This document shows positions 18,799-28,742 of a DNA stretch of 64,000 nucleotides, one piece after another; position 1 is the stretch's first letter, and each line of letters begins with the position of its first letter. The notes under the pieces were generated by a model. That model was not told the origin of the DNA, did not search any database, and saw nothing but the letters and a program-made list of their open reading frames with translations. Source of the stretch: Oscillospiraceae bacterium (lineage in GTDB: Bacteria; Bacillota; Clostridia; Oscillospirales; Acutalibacteraceae). The stretch spans positions 62,001-126,000 of the forward strand of contig SVQA01000005.1 in the NCBI GenBank assembly GCA_015065545.1. Direction: 5' to 3'. The position numbers and the translations under genes are program-made.

Positions 18799-20158
18799 GA
18801 CCTGCCTCCACACCGGTAAATCGCATAAACTGACCCTGCCAATGAAGTTTTACGGACTTTGCTTCACCGTGACGGTTTTTGGCAACAAGACACTCTGCGG
18901 AATTCTGGTCTGCTGTGGGAGATGCCTCGGGAGTACCCTCTTTTGCATAGTATCCCTCACGATAAAGGAAGAGTACTATATCTGCATCCTGCTCAATAGA
19001 ACCTGAATCTCGAAGATCCGAGAGCTGAGGTCTGTGGTCTGTACGCTGTTCACTGGCTCGGGAAAGCTGAGAAAGACAAATTACAGGAACATTAAGCTCC
19101 TTAGCCATAATCTTCAGGTTTCTTGTAATCTCAGAGATTTCCTGAACTCGGTTGCCGTCAGAGCGTCTGCCGGAGGACATAAGCTGAAGGTAGTCGATAA
19201 CAACCAAATCAAGTTTACGAAGTCTTCTGAGCTTCGCCTTCATAGCAGGTACTGTAATACCCGGTGTATCGTCAAGATACATATCCATTTTTGTAAGAAT
19301 ATCGCCTGCTGTAATAATTCTCTGCCATTCCTCGTCAGTAAGCTTACCTGTTCGAAGCTTTGTGCCCTCAACCAGAGCTTCTGTGGAGAGAAGTCTGGAG
19401 GCAAGCTGTTCCTTTGACATTTCCAGAGAGAAAAATGCAACCGTGGCTTTCTGCTGTCCTGCAACACTTTTTGCTATGTTAAGTGCAAAGCTGGTCTTAC
19501 CCATACCGGGTCGAGCGGCAAGGAGTATAAGGTCAGAGCGGTTGAGTCCTGTAATAACTCTGTCCAGATCTCCGATGCCTGTTGAAACCGGCTTTAAAGT
19601 GGGATCATCCTTATTGAGTGCATCAAGTCTGTCAAAGGTCTGCATAATGATCTCATCCAGACGCTGAAGTCCCTGAATATTCTTACCTCTGCGAATATCA
19701 AAGATAAGCTGTTCTGCACTGTCAACCAGCATATCGGATTCCTGCTCGCCTGCTGTGGCTGTATCGATAATCTGATGACCTGCATAAATAAGCTGGCGAA
19801 TATCATACTTATCCCTTACGATCTTTGCATAAATCTCTACATTAGAGATAGAGGGACAGTTATCTACAAGACTCACAAGGTAATTCTTACCCTCAGTTTC
19901 ATCAAAGTCCTTTTCGTGACGAAGCTCCTCATAAAGAGTAACAAAGTCAATGCTTCTACCATGAGTGAACATTGCAAGCATTGTGCTGTAGATAAGTCTG
20001 TGCAAAGCTATGTGAAAAAAGTCAGGAGAAGGCAGTATCTCTGCCACTCTGCCAATGCAATCAGAATCATAGATAATAGCACCGAGAACCGCCTGCTCGG
20101 ACTCCGAGCTGTAGGGCAAATTCATACCGTATTCAATTTTAGGAGTATTCTCTTGCAT
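18791..20158 (-). CDS. dnaB: Replicative DNA helicase DnaB
   Basis: Hexameric 5'-3' helicase of the replication fork (DnaC in Bacillus naming), 455 aa. The N-terminal domain begins with PYSSESEQAVLGAII. The RecA-like core has Walker A AARPGMGKTSFALN, Walker B LVVIDYLQLM, and SDLRDSGSIEQDADIV. It is preceded by rplI at 27 bp and overlaps tilS. Confidence 0.96.
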   Translation of the reverse strand: MQENTPKIEYGMNLPYSSESEQAVLGAIIYDSDCIGRVAEILPSPDFFHIALHRLIYSTMLAMFTHGRSIDFVTLYEELRHEKDFDETEGKNYLVSLVDNCPSISNVEIYAKIVRDKYDIRQLIYAGHQIIDTATAGEQESDMLVDSAEQLIFDIRRGKNIQGLQRLDEIIMQTFDRLDALNKDDPTLKPVSTGIGDLDRVITGLNRSDLILLAARPGMGKTSFALNIAKSVAGQQKATVAFFSLEMSKEQLASRLLSTEALVEGTKLRTGKLTDEEWQRIITAGDILTKMDMYLDDTPGITVPAMKAKLRRLRKLDLVVIDYLQLMSSGRRSDGNRVQEISEITRNLKIMAKELNVPVICLSQLSRASEQRTDHRPQLSDLRDSGSIEQDADIVLFLYREGYYAKEGTPEASPTADQNSAECLVAKNRHGEAKSVKLHWQGQFMRFTGVEAGRE

Positions 20159-20185
20159 AAAATCAGCTCCTTAAATTTAAAAAAA

Positions 20186-20629
20186 TCAAAGCTCGGATAC
20201 TGTAACTGTAAGCTCAGCGGTAATACCGGTGTAAAGCTTGATTTTTGCACTGTATGTTCCCAAATCCTTAATATCATTCATAGAAATCTTGTGCTTATCT
20301 ATATCAAGAGAGAACTGCTGTTTAATATTAAGTGAAACGTCCTTTGTGGTAACAGCACCGAAGAGCTTTCCGCTCTTACCTGCTTTTGTTTTAATCTCAA
20401 GAGTTTTGCCGTCAAGAGCAGCTTTTGCACTGTTAGCAGCGGCAATTTCCTGCTCCTGCTTGTATTTCTTGGAGTTTTCTGCATTCTTATACTCATTCAT
20501 AGCCTGAGCATTTGCTTCCTTTGCAAGTCCCTTGGGAATAAGGAAGTTCCTTGCATAGCCGTCAGAAGCATTAACAAGCTGACCTTTTTTACCCAAAGCT
20601 TTAACATCCTGTAAAAGTACTAATTTCAT
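20186..20629 (-). CDS. rplI: 50S ribosomal protein L9
   Basis: A 147-aa ribosomal protein with the L9 signature [20 protein letters not shown] near the N-terminus, a long central helix, and a C-terminal domain. Start at the second ATG (20629): the first ATG lies immediately against AGAGG. Placement between gdpP and dnaB is the standard Firmicutes order. Confidence 0.96.
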   Translation of the reverse strand: MKLVLLQDVKALGKKGQLVNASDGYARNFLIPKGLAKEANAQAMNEYKNAENSKKYKQEQEIAAANSAKAALDGKTLEIKTKAGKSGKLFGAVTTKDVSLNIKQQFSLDIDKHKISMNDIKDLGTYSAKIKLYTGITAELTVTVSEL

Positions 20630-20670
20630 ATACATCCTCTTTTCTTTATTTCATAAGTTATTTTAAACTA

Positions 20671-22611
20671 TCAGTCGATTTCGCTGTCGATAGCCTCAAC
20701 AAGCTTTCTCATAACTGCTTCAAAGCTCATATCCTTAATCTGAGCCGCAGCCATTGAGTGATGTCCGCCGCCCCCCAGTTTTTCCATAATAATCTGAACG
20801 TTACGTTTGCCGTAACTGCGTGCAGAAATATTAACAGTATTTTCATCAGCACGGAATATTACGAAGGAAGCATTAACACCCTTAAGCCCCAGAAGCTCGT
20901 CTGCCGCTTTAGAAGCAATAAGCCTTATATCCTTCATATTCTCTTCTGCAATAACGATAGCACTCTTCTTGTAAATTTTTGCTGTAGAAACAAGCTGATA
21001 TTTATTCCTGTAAATATCAATAGAATCAGCAAAAAGCTGACGGACAGAAACCGTATCTGCTCCGTGCTTTTTAAGGTATGCTGCCGCTTCGAAGGTACGG
21101 GCACCGGAATTGATTACAAAATTCTTTGTATCAAGAATAATACCCGAAAGCAAAGCCTCTGCCTCTGCTTTTTTAAGATTCACATCAGGCATATTATCCA
21201 GAAGCTCAACACACATTTCCGAAGCAGAAGAAGCATTGGGTTCATGGAAGAATACGAGAGTATTGTTAAGATGATCAACACTCATTCTGTGATGGTCAAT
21301 AACAATAATCTGCTGGCATGCATCAAGAAGTGCCTTGCTCTCAATTCTGCTTTCCGACTGTGTGTCGACAATTATTAGGAGTGTTTTTTCAGAGACCATA
21401 GAGATAGCCTCTTTTGAAGAAATAAACACGCCATCTTTGCAATGAATCTTGTAATTATCAATTAAAGATTTTGCCATTGATGTTTCGTAGTCAACAACAA
21501 TATATGTATCTTTTGCAAAAGCACCCGTAATACCGCCGTAAAGACCGATTGCAGAACCCATACAGTCAAGGTCAGAGAATTTATGACCCATAACCATAAC
21601 CTTGTCACAGTCAGCAATTGCATCCATAATTGACTTTGCAATGACACGGACACGAACCCTGCTGTGTTGTTCAATACCTGTAGACTTACCTCCAAAGAAC
21701 TGGAAGTCACCGCCGCAAAGTATAGCAACCTGATCGCCACCACGGCCGAGAGCCATATCAAGAGCTCTCTTTGCAGATGCCTGACTCTTTCGAAGAGAAC
21801 TCTCTCCTCTTCCTATGCCGATAGATATGGTTGCACCCGTATCCCCTGCGCTGATTTCTCTTATCTTTGAAAGAATATCAAATTTATTCTCAACAATTCT
21901 CTTAAGGTCTCGTTCTTCAAAAATAATCATATAACGACCTGTACCCAGTTTTCTGTAAAGACCGTTGTACTCTACTGCCCACTTGTTGAGAGTACTTTCA
22001 ACCTCAACAACGATTCGTGTAAGCTCGTCCTCTTCGTCATCCTTAAAAGCATCTACGTTATCAAGAACTACAAGCGCCAATGACTGACGTGAATCATAAT
22101 ACTCACGCTCAATATTTTTAAGTTCTGTGTCGTCAAAGAAATAGAGAACATAACCTCGGTCAAGCGGGTTGGCATAAGCAGTAAACTTTGTATCGCCCAT
22201 TTCTATGTCACAGCCCTTGCTGCCGCAAAGCTCTTCAACTTCTCGACCGCCAAGTATTGCAGATACAGGCACACCATGTACCTGTACATCCTTGCAGAAA
22301 TACTTTGCGAACTCAGAGTTGTACCATAAGATCTCTTTCTCAGAGCCTACAGTTGCCACAGGAAATCCAAAGCGTTCAAGATACTTTTTATCAACACCCT
22401 TGGTTCTTGTAACCATAGTCTTGACCATAGTTCTTATATACTTGGCATATTTCAGATAAACAATCAAACAAGCAATTATCCCTGCAATTGCAATTATAAA
22501 TTCAATATAAAACAGCACTTTGCTGAATGCCAAAGAAACAAAGGCAAATATAAGCATCACCGCCGAAAACAAAGCAGCAAAGGGTAGTGCTGTAGTTACT
22601 TTTTTCTTCAT
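20671..22611 (-). CDS. gdpP: GdpP-type cyclic-di-AMP phosphodiesterase
   Basis: Membrane-bound enzyme that hydrolyses c-di-AMP and thereby affects wall and osmotic balance. The 646-aa protein has two N-terminal transmembrane helices, a PAS-like region (about 80-170), a degenerate GGDEF region (YRKLGTGRYMIIFEE, GATISIGIGRG), then a DHH domain (MGHKFSDLDCMGSAIG, DTQSESRIE, IDHHRM) and a DHHA1 end with GGGHHSMAAAQI. Start at the second ATG, 7 bases from GGAGGA. Domain order and operon place (before rplI-dnaB) match GdpP/YybT. Confidence 0.93.
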   Translation of the reverse strand: MKKKVTTALPFAALFSAVMLIFAFVSLAFSKVLFYIEFIIAIAGIIACLIVYLKYAKYIRTMVKTMVTRTKGVDKKYLERFGFPVATVGSEKEILWYNSEFAKYFCKDVQVHGVPVSAILGGREVEELCGSKGCDIEMGDTKFTAYANPLDRGYVLYFFDDTELKNIEREYYDSRQSLALVVLDNVDAFKDDEEDELTRIVVEVESTLNKWAVEYNGLYRKLGTGRYMIIFEERDLKRIVENKFDILSKIREISAGDTGATISIGIGRGESSLRKSQASAKRALDMALGRGGDQVAILCGGDFQFFGGKSTGIEQHSRVRVRVIAKSIMDAIADCDKVMVMGHKFSDLDCMGSAIGLYGGITGAFAKDTYIVVDYETSMAKSLIDNYKIHCKDGVFISSKEAISMVSEKTLLIIVDTQSESRIESKALLDACQQIIVIDHHRMSVDHLNNTLVFFHEPNASSASEMCVELLDNMPDVNLKKAEAEALLSGIILDTKNFVINSGARTFEAAAYLKKHGADTVSVRQLFADSIDIYRNKYQLVSTAKIYKKSAIVIAEENMKDIRLIASKAADELLGLKGVNASFVIFRADENTVNISARSYGKRNVQIIMEKLGGGGHHSMAAAQIKDMSFEAVMRKLVEAIDSEID

Positions 22612-22668
22612 ACTCATTCCTCCGTCCGTTGAAAGTCGAAATAAGCTCCAAACAGTTGCAAATCTCTA

Positions 22669-24534
22669 TTAGACTTCCATAAGGATTGGTAAAATCATAG
22701 GATAACGACGGGTTGCGTTACTGATGTGATGAGATACAGCATCCTTAATCTTATTCTTGATAACGCCCCATTCGTGAATATTTCTGTTAGCACAATCCTC
22801 CAGAACCTCCAGAGCAATCTGCTTAATCTCATCAAGGAGAGATTCACTCTCTTTAACATAAACAAATCCTCGGGAAACAATATCGGGACCGCTTATTACA
22901 TGTCCGTCATAAACATCAAGAGAAGCAACAATAATGATAAGACCATCCTGTGCAAGATGGCGTCTATCGCGAAGAACAATGCTTCCGACATCGCCCACAC
23001 CAAGTCCGTCTACAAACACCTTGCCTGCCGCAACAGGCTCTGCTTCCTTCATATAATCCTCATGAAGCTCAATGCATTTTCCAATATCGCCGATATATAC
23101 ATTCTCCTTCGGCATACCCATGGCTACGGCAAGGTCACGGCTCTTTCTTAAATGCTTTTGCTCACCGTGTACAGGAATAAAATACTTGGGCTTTGTAAGG
23201 CAATGGATGATCTTTAGCTCTTCCTGACAAGCGTGACCTGAAACGTGAACCTCGTACATAGATTCATAAATAACCTCACAGCCTCGTTTTAAAAGCTCGT
23301 CAACAACATTTCCCACCGTACGCTCATTACCGGGAATGGGATTTGCAGAAATAATAATGCAATCTCCCTCGCCTACCGAAACCTTACGATGGTCGGAATA
23401 CGCCATTCTGGAAAGAGCCGACATAGGCTCACCCTGACTGCCTGTAGTAATAAGCACTACCTGCTCAGGAGAAAATCTGCCCAACATATCTATATCAATA
23501 AGAATTCCCTCGGGAATTTCAAGGTAGCCAAGCTCTGCCGCTACAGACATATAATTGACCATACTTCTGCCCGAGAATGCTACCTTTCTGCCGTACTTAT
23601 GAGCACAGTTGATAATAGACTGAACTCTGCCTACATTGGAAGCAAAGGTTGCAATAATGATTCGCTTATTGATAGCCTTCTTAAAGAGGTTGTCAAAGCT
23701 CTCGGAAACCGTCTGCTCTGTAGGAGTACTGCCGACTCTGGAAGCATTGGTACTGTCTGCCATAAGGCAAAGCACACCCTCACTGCCAAGTCTTGCAAAG
23801 GTCGAAAGGTCAATGGGATCTCCCCAAGTGGGAGTATAGTCCACCTTGAAGTCACCTGTGTGAATAACAGTGCCGGCAGGAGTATGGAGTGCTACAGCCA
23901 TAGCTGCGGGAATAGAGTGGTTAACGTGAATGAACTCAAGCTCCATACAGCCCAGCTTCACTCTATCGTTAGGCTTTACTGTTACAAACTCAGCAGGCTT
24001 AGGAAGACTATGCTCCTTGAGCTTATTCTCAATAAGACCGCAGGTAAGGTCAGATGAATAGATAGGAACATGTATTTTAGAGAGAAGATAAGGCAGACCG
24101 CCGATATGGTCTTCATGGGCATGAGTAATAACTATGCCCTTGATTTTTTCCTTGTTCTGTTCAACATAGGTAAAATCAGGAATAACAAGGTCAACACCAA
24201 GCATCTCCCCGTCAGGAAATGCCATACCGCAGTCAACAAGCACCATCTCCCCCATACATTCGAAGAGAGTCATATTCTTACCAATCTCGTTAAGACCGCC
24301 GAGGAACATAACCTTGAGCGAAGGCTTCACAGCCTTCTCTACAGGCTTGCGATTATTATAAGGCTTTCTGTTTTTCGATTGAAAGCTCTGTGATTTACCA
24401 TTATTCTTTGCAGATTTTTTAGCATAAGAATTCTTCTGTGCAGACTTTTTACCGTTACTCATCTGCCCGTTTTCTTTGTGATAATTATTCTTTTTAGCTG
24501 TTTTTTTGTAGTTAGAATTATTATTCTGGCTCAC
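22669..24534 (-). CDS. rnj: Ribonuclease J
   Basis: Exo- and endoribonuclease of RNA processing and decay, 621 aa. Metallo-beta-lactamase core with HAHEDHIGG, HTGDFKVD and beta-CASP motifs (GSQGEPMSAL, PVHGEQKHL). The first 70 residues form a low-complexity tail rich in Asn, Lys, Ser and Gln that precedes the usual start (LKVMFLGGLNEIGKN) and may be unstructured or RNA-binding. Start is GTG at 24534, 5 bases from GGAGGATA. It has its own strong promoter. Whether it corresponds to J1 or J2 is not clear. Confidence 0.94.
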   Translation of the reverse strand: MSQNNNSNYKKTAKKNNYHKENGQMSNGKKSAQKNSYAKKSAKNNGKSQSFQSKNRKPYNNRKPVEKAVKPSLKVMFLGGLNEIGKNMTLFECMGEMVLVDCGMAFPDGEMLGVDLVIPDFTYVEQNKEKIKGIVITHAHEDHIGGLPYLLSKIHVPIYSSDLTCGLIENKLKEHSLPKPAEFVTVKPNDRVKLGCMELEFIHVNHSIPAAMAVALHTPAGTVIHTGDFKVDYTPTWGDPIDLSTFARLGSEGVLCLMADSTNASRVGSTPTEQTVSESFDNLFKKAINKRIIIATFASNVGRVQSIINCAHKYGRKVAFSGRSMVNYMSVAAELGYLEIPEGILIDIDMLGRFSPEQVVLITTGSQGEPMSALSRMAYSDHRKVSVGEGDCIIISANPIPGNERTVGNVVDELLKRGCEVIYESMYEVHVSGHACQEELKIIHCLTKPKYFIPVHGEQKHLRKSRDLAVAMGMPKENVYIGDIGKCIELHEDYMKEAEPVAAGKVFVDGLGVGDVGSIVLRDRRHLAQDGLIIIVASLDVYDGHVISGPDIVSRGFVYVKESESLLDEIKQIALEVLEDCANRNIHEWGVIKNKIKDAVSHHISNATRRYPMILPILMEV

Positions 24535-24701
24535 TTTTATCCTCCATTTCTTAATAGTGCCATAAATACTGATTATAAAAAATCAGTTAAAAATCCGTAT
24601 GTGAAAATATAATTTTAAGCGTCCCGTATTACGCCTCAATATTTACATATAAATAGTATATCCAAAAATGGATATATGTACCTAATATAGTTATTCAATT
24701 T

Positions 24702-24730
24702 ATTGTACCCTTTTCTGCCCCTTGTGTCAA
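24702..24730 (-). promoter_or_regulatory. Promoter of rnj
   Basis: Minus-strand TTGACA (24725-24730) and TACAAT (24702-24707) with a 17-bp spacer. Confidence 0.75.
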
Positions 24731-24809
24731 GGCAATAAAAGGAATTATTAAAGTAATTCTGGTAATCTTATTTTTAACAGAAAGTCACAAAATAATCGCA
24801 CAAACAGTT

Positions 24810-24837
24810 GCAAAAGAAAAATTCGGTGGTATAATAT
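24810..24837 (+). promoter_or_regulatory. Promoter of rnhA-nifS-nifU
   Basis: TTGCAA (24810-24815) and TATAAT (24832-24837), spacer 16, about 80 bases before the rnhA ATG. Confidence 0.7.
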
Positions 24838-24919
24838 AATTTGGTAAACTGTAGGTTTATAAAAGCACTTGTTTTTATAAAGGTTTATACTCAAAAACTC
24901 ACATCGGAGGTGCTCCAAT

Positions 24920-25360
24920 ATGAAACAAGTTGAAATTTTTACAGACGGAGCTTGCTCCGGCAATCCCGGCCCGGGCGGCTGGGGTGCAATACTCCGCTAC
25001 AAAGGTACAGAAAAAGCGATCTCAGGCTCAGAAGCAAACACCACTAACAACCGTATGGAGCTTCTGGCAGTAATAAATGCTCTGAAGCTTTTAAAAGAGC
25101 CCTGCGAGGTTACCCTCTGCTCCGACTCCCAGTATGTATGTAATGCACTGGAGCGTGGCTGGGCAAGAAACTGGCAAAAAAACGGTTGGATGCGTAACAA
25201 AAAAGAGCCTGCCCTCAACCCTGATTTGTGGGAGGAACTCTTAAAGCTTTACGATATTCACAAGGTCAATATCGTATGGGTACACGGTCACGCAGGTCAT
25301 CCCGAGAATGAGCGATGCGACAGACTTGCTGTGGCAGAGTATCAGAAATATTTAAAATAA
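24920..25360 (+). CDS. rnhA: Ribonuclease HI
   Basis: Degrades RNA in RNA-DNA hybrids, 146 aa. Catalytic residues are seen in [17 protein letters not shown] (Asp), NNRMELLAV (Glu), CSDSQYV (Asp) and ENERCDRLA (Asp), together with the basic handle [11 protein letters not shown]. Full length for the family. The GGAGG site is well placed. It lies 24 bp before nifS and probably shares its transcript, with no known functional link. Confidence 0.96.
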   Translation: MKQVEIFTDGACSGNPGPGGWGAILRYKGTEKAISGSEANTTNNRMELLAVINALKLLKEPCEVTLCSDSQYVCNALERGWARNWQKNGWMRNKKEPALNPDLWEELLKLYDIHKVNIVWVHGHAGHPENERCDRLAVAEYQKYLK

Positions 25361-25384
25361 AGACTTACACAAGGAGAAATATAT

Positions 25385-26563
25385 ATGCAGATTTATGCAG
25401 ATAACGCTGCAACCACTTCCCTTTCCCCTAAGGTTTTAGAGGCTATGACCCCTTACCTCACCGAAATTTACGGTAACCCCTCAAGCCTTTATCGTATCGG
25501 TGCAGCTGCAAAGGAAGCCGTTGAAGAATCAAGAGAAAAAATTGCAAGCCTCATTGGTGCAAAAAACGGTTCAGAGATTTTCTTCACCTCAGGCGGCAGT
25601 GAGGCTGACAACTGGGCAATCAAGGGTGTTTGCAGAATTCTTAAAGAAAAAGGCAAAAATCACATCATAACAACAAAATTTGAGCATCACGCAGTACTTC
25701 ACGTTTGCGAGTCACTCCAAAAGGAAGGCTTTGAGGTAACATATCTTGACGTTTACGAAAACGGTATTGTTAAGCCCGAGGATGTAAAAAACGCAATCAA
25801 GGATACCACAGCCCTCGTTACAATTATGTACGCAAACAACGAAATCGGTACAATACAGCCTATTGCCGAAATCGGTAAAATATGCCGTGAGGCAGGTGTG
25901 CTTTTCCACACCGATGCAGTGCAGGCTATGGGTAATGTTCCTATCAATGTACAGGAAGAATGCATAGACCTTCTCTCCCTTACTGGTCATAAATTTCATG
26001 GTCCCAAGGGATGCGGTGCACTTTACATCCGCCTCGGTACTCGTATAAAGAGTCTTATCGAAGGCGGTGCACAAGAGCGTTCCCGCCGTGCAGGCACAGA
26101 AAATGTTGCAGGCATCGTAGGTCTTGCAAAAGCTCTTGAGCTTGCAATCTCCACAATGGAAGAACGAAAAGAAAAACTCACTAAAATGCGTAACCGTCTG
26201 ATAACCGGACTTCTTCAAATTGAAAGAAGCAGACTCAATGGCGACAGAGAAAGCCGTCTGCCCGGTAACATCAATATGTGCTTCGAGGGTATCGAGGGCG
26301 AAAGTTTACTGCTTATGCTGGATATAAAGGGAGTAAGTGCTTCTTCAGGCTCTGCCTGCACATCAGGTAGCCTTGACCCAAGCCACGTACTGCTCTCCTT
26401 AGGACTTCCCCACGAAATCGCTCACGGAAGCCTAAGACTTTCCTTCAGCGACGCAAACACAGAAGAAGAAATCGATTATCTGCTCAAGATAATTCCTGAA
26501 ACAGTGGAATATCTGCGCAGTTTCTCTCCCCTTTGGGACAAGATAAAGAGTGAAGAAAAATAA
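25385..26563 (+). CDS. Cysteine desulfurase (NifS/IscS type)
   Basis: PLP enzyme that takes sulfur from cysteine for Fe-S cluster building, 392 aa. It begins [13 protein letters not shown], has GSEADNWAI, the lysine-bearing [11 protein letters not shown] (Schiff base), and the mobile Cys loop [17 protein letters not shown] near residue 325. It is followed 16 bp later by a nifU-like scaffold gene, the usual NifS/NifU or IscS/IscU pair. No iscR lies nearby. Confidence 0.95.
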   Translation: MQIYADNAATTSLSPKVLEAMTPYLTEIYGNPSSLYRIGAAAKEAVEESREKIASLIGAKNGSEIFFTSGGSEADNWAIKGVCRILKEKGKNHIITTKFEHHAVLHVCESLQKEGFEVTYLDVYENGIVKPEDVKNAIKDTTALVTIMYANNEIGTIQPIAEIGKICREAGVLFHTDAVQAMGNVPINVQEECIDLLSLTGHKFHGPKGCGALYIRLGTRIKSLIEGGAQERSRRAGTENVAGIVGLAKALELAISTMEERKEKLTKMRNRLITGLLQIERSRLNGDRESRLPGNINMCFEGIEGESLLLMLDIKGVSASSGSACTSGSLDPSHVLLSLGLPHEIAHGSLRLSFSDANTEEEIDYLLKIIPETVEYLRSFSPLWDKIKSEEK

Positions 26564-26579
26564 ACAGGAGGTATAAAAA

Positions 26580-27026
26580 ATGGCATATTCAGAAAAGGTT
26601 ATGGACCATTTTGCAAATCCCCGCAATGTTGGCGAAATCCCCGATGCTGATGGCGTTGGCGAGGTTGGCAACTCCAAATGCGGCGATATTATGAGAATGT
26701 ATATCAAGGTTGAGGGCAATGTAATCACCGATTGCAAGTTCAAGACCTTCGGTTGCGGTGCAGCAATTGCAACAAGCTCAATGGCAACAGAGCTCATAAA
26801 GGGCAAGACCATTGACGAAGCTCTCAAGCTCACAAACAAAGCAGTTATGGAAGCTCTTGACGGACTTCCTCCCGTTAAGGTACATTGCTCTGTACTTGCA
26901 GAGCAGGCAATCAAAGCAGCCCTCTCCGACTACTACACACGTCTCGGCGTAGACCCCACTCCCATCGTAGGTGTTATCAAAGAATGCGACCACGACCACG
27001 GCTGCGGCTGCGACAGCTGTAACTAA
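26580..27026 (+). CDS. NifU/IscU-type Fe-S cluster scaffold
   Basis: A 148-aa scaffold on which Fe-S clusters are built. It starts MAYSEKVMDHFANPRNVGE, and its three cluster cysteines are seen in NSKCGD, FKTFGCGAA and VHCSVLA. The C-terminus is a short Cys- and His-rich tail (CDHDHGCGCDSC), longer in metal ligands than usual. Strong ribosome site (CAGGAGG). Coupled with the cysteine desulfurase. Confidence 0.95.
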   Translation: MAYSEKVMDHFANPRNVGEIPDADGVGEVGNSKCGDIMRMYIKVEGNVITDCKFKTFGCGAAIATSSMATELIKGKTIDEALKLTNKAVMEALDGLPPVKVHCSVLAEQAIKAALSDYYTRLGVDPTPIVGVIKECDHDHGCGCDSCN

Positions 27027-27055
27027 TCACAGAAAAAAAATACTCTATATAGCAA

Positions 27056-27094
27056 AACCTCCCACAGCACACAGCTGCGGGAGGTTTGTTATTT
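27056..27094 (+). terminator. Terminator after the nifU-like gene
   Basis: A stem built from AACCTCCC/GGGAGGTT with inner CAGC/GCTG, followed by T-rich sequence. Confidence 0.85.
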
Positions 27095-27423
27095 TAATCA
27101 TCATATAACTCTTAATTAAGTTATAGTCAAAACGTCTTGGCTCCACTTGTCAGGGAAGCTGTCGAGTGCAAACGAGACTGACGGATAGTTAAAATATTAT
27201 TCTCTCCCTCCGAGTTTTGCTAACGCAAAACCCACCTCCCTCGTCAGAGGGAGGCAAGTACACTTATAACATAACATCTCATATTTTAAAATTGCAATGG
27301 ATGAATATGTAACATTTATGAAGAATTATTTAGCCCTTACTAATAATGCCAAACCACCCACATAAGACCGCTGTGGGTGATTTTCTATAACATATTACCT
27401 TTTCCCTATTAATAGTTTTTGCT
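27095..27423. other. Hairpin-rich intergenic region before nrdR
   Basis: No ORF of note. It holds one degenerate copy of the dispersed repeat (27137-27256) and a further hairpin, CACCCACA/TGTGGGTG at 27354-27382, which looks like a plus-strand terminator. No RNA gene was recognised. Confidence 0.6.
27137..27256. repeat. Dispersed hairpin repeat, copy B
   Basis: The right half (27201-27256) matches copy C almost base for base: CTCCCTCCGAGTTTTGCTA, GCAAAACCCACCTCCCTC, then GAGGGAGGC. The left half (GGCTCCACTTGTCAGGGAAG, 27139-27158) is a decayed version of the left arm of copy C. Confidence 0.72.
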
Positions 27424-27460
27424 CAAAAAAATACTGCCTCCGTAGGTCAGCAGAGGCAGT
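27424..27460 (-). terminator. Terminator after nrdR
   Basis: Minus-strand stem ACTGCCTC/GAGGCAGT followed by a run of Ts, about 70 bases past the nrdR stop codon. Confidence 0.8.
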
Positions 27461-27528
27461 AAAATTCAATTCCTTTTTCGCCGAAGGAATCATATATTCA
27501 TATTAATATTTCCATTAAATAAGAGCGA

Positions 27529-27987
27529 TTAAGCCTGATTCTTTCTGAGTCTGTCAAGCTCCTCCATAAAGGTGTCGGCATCCTCAAAATTCTTGTAAAC
27601 AGAAGCAAAGCGTATGTATGCAACCTTATCCACATCTTTAAGAAGCTCCATAACAAGCTCACCGATATGCTGGGAGGTAACCTCTCTGTCGTAATTGCTC
27701 TGAAGCTTAGCCTCGATTGTGTTAATCATATTCTCAACCTGCTCCATAGAGATGGGACGCTTTTCGCAAGCACGTAAAAAGCCCGCCATAAGCTTTGAGC
27801 GGTTGAAAACTTCTCTTGATTTATCTCTTTTTACAACAACAATGGGAACCGTCTCGATAACCTCATGTGTTGTAAATCTCTTTGCACAGCTTAAACATTC
27901 TCTGCGTCTGCGTATACGCTCGCCGTCGTCTGCAGGACGGGAATCAATTACCTTACTTTCTTCAAAACCGCAAAAAGGACATTTCAT
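27529..27987 (-). CDS. nrdR: Transcriptional repressor NrdR
   Basis: Represses ribonucleotide reductase genes when dATP is high. The 152-aa protein has the N-terminal zinc ribbon MKCPFCG ... CLSCAKRF and an ATP-cone domain ([16 protein letters not shown]). Start at ATG 27987, after GGAGTGG. The GTG three codons earlier lies inside that site. It stands alone, with its own promoter and a candidate NrdR box between the promoter and the start. Confidence 0.95.
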   Translation of the reverse strand: MKCPFCGFEESKVIDSRPADDGERIRRRRECLSCAKRFTTHEVIETVPIVVVKRDKSREVFNRSKLMAGFLRACEKRPISMEQVENMINTIEAKLQSNYDREVTSQHIGELVMELLKDVDKVAYIRFASVYKNFEDADTFMEELDRLRKNQA

Positions 27988-27994
27988 ACATACC

Positions 27995-28010
27995 ACTCCA
28001 TATATAGTAT
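27995..28010 (-). promoter_or_regulatory. Candidate NrdR box in front of nrdR
   Basis: Minus-strand ATACTATATATGGAGT matches 13 of 16 positions of the known NrdR box pattern (acaCwAtATaTwGtgt, recalled from the literature). It overlaps the ribosome site. Only one box is seen, whereas NrdR targets usually have two. Confidence 0.4.
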
Positions 28011-28028
28011 CTATTATTCTACACGAAA

Positions 28029-28056
28029 ATTATACCACAATATTTAGGAAATTCAA
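28029..28056 (-). promoter_or_regulatory. Promoter of nrdR
   Basis: Minus-strand TTGAAT (28051-28056) and TATAAT (28029-28034), spacer 16. Confidence 0.65.
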
Positions 28057-28092
28057 GTTACTATTTTTTAAGAATTGTTACATTTTAATTAA

Positions 28093-28133
28093 ATAAAAAA
28101 ACCTGCCGGCATTTCAATACATTAGCCGACAGG
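28093..28133 (-). terminator. Terminator after the 144-aa membrane protein gene
   Basis: A 9-bp stem (28102-28110 with 28125-28133) and a run of seven Ts on the minus strand, just past the stop codon. Confidence 0.85.
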
Positions 28134-28144
28134 AAATTTTCTCT

Positions 28145-28579
28145 TTAAAACTTCACATCATTATCTTCATCAGATTCGTTTTTCTGCATATACACATCAA
28201 TAAGAGTTGCAATAACAACAAGTAAAATACCAACAATACCGATAATGTACTTGATAAACATAGATGGTATTGATGCAGTTTCATCACGGAGTGCAAGGAT
28301 CTGGATAACCCAGAGCATAATGCCAACAAGCATCATAAGTGTATCAGGGCCTTTAACGAATCTGCGTACATACAGAAAAATAAAAAGCAGAATTCCTGCG
28401 ATTCCCGACCAAATATCCTTCAAAACATCAAAGAAAGTGACCTCTTCTAAAATAGCAAACTGCTCAGTAGTAACACCGTAGTCGTTATTAACATAGCCAA
28501 AGAGTATTACAAAAAACTGCATAACCAAAAGCAAAAGACCTGCAGAAAAAAAGTATAGACCCCATGGAAGACGCTTCAC
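28145..28579 (-). CDS. Four-helix membrane protein of unknown function
   Basis: I do not recognise it. The 144-aa product starts MKRLPWGLYFFSAG with GTG at 28579, 8 bases after AAGGAG. The frame is open further upstream, but no other start has a site. It has hydrophobic segments near residues 6-27, 58-72, 80-97 and 107-128 and an acidic tail (ESDEDND). It is a single-gene unit with its own terminator. Confidence 0.65.
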   Translation of the reverse strand: MKRLPWGLYFFSAGLLLLVMQFFVILFGYVNNDYGVTTEQFAILEEVTFFDVLKDIWSGIAGILLFIFLYVRRFVKGPDTLMMLVGIMLWVIQILALRDETASIPSMFIKYIIGIVGILLVVIATLIDVYMQKNESDEDNDVKF

Positions 28580-28742
28580 AGAAATCACTCCTTTAAGACT
28601 CATTATAATCAAATATTACATTATCTAAAAAATAATGTCAATTAAAATTTTCAAAATATATACAATAAGCCACATTTTTTCCATAATAAACGTAAAAAAA
28701 TGCCTCCGAGGAAGCCTCGGAGGCATCATTGTATATTGGGAT

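Larger units (their letters stand above)
24535..24919. other. Divergent intergenic region between rnj and rnhA
   Basis: A 385-bp gap holding two divergent promoters and the rnj leader of about 160 bases. Within the leader ACTGATTTTTTATAATCAGT can pair weakly. I see no further gene. Confidence 0.7.
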
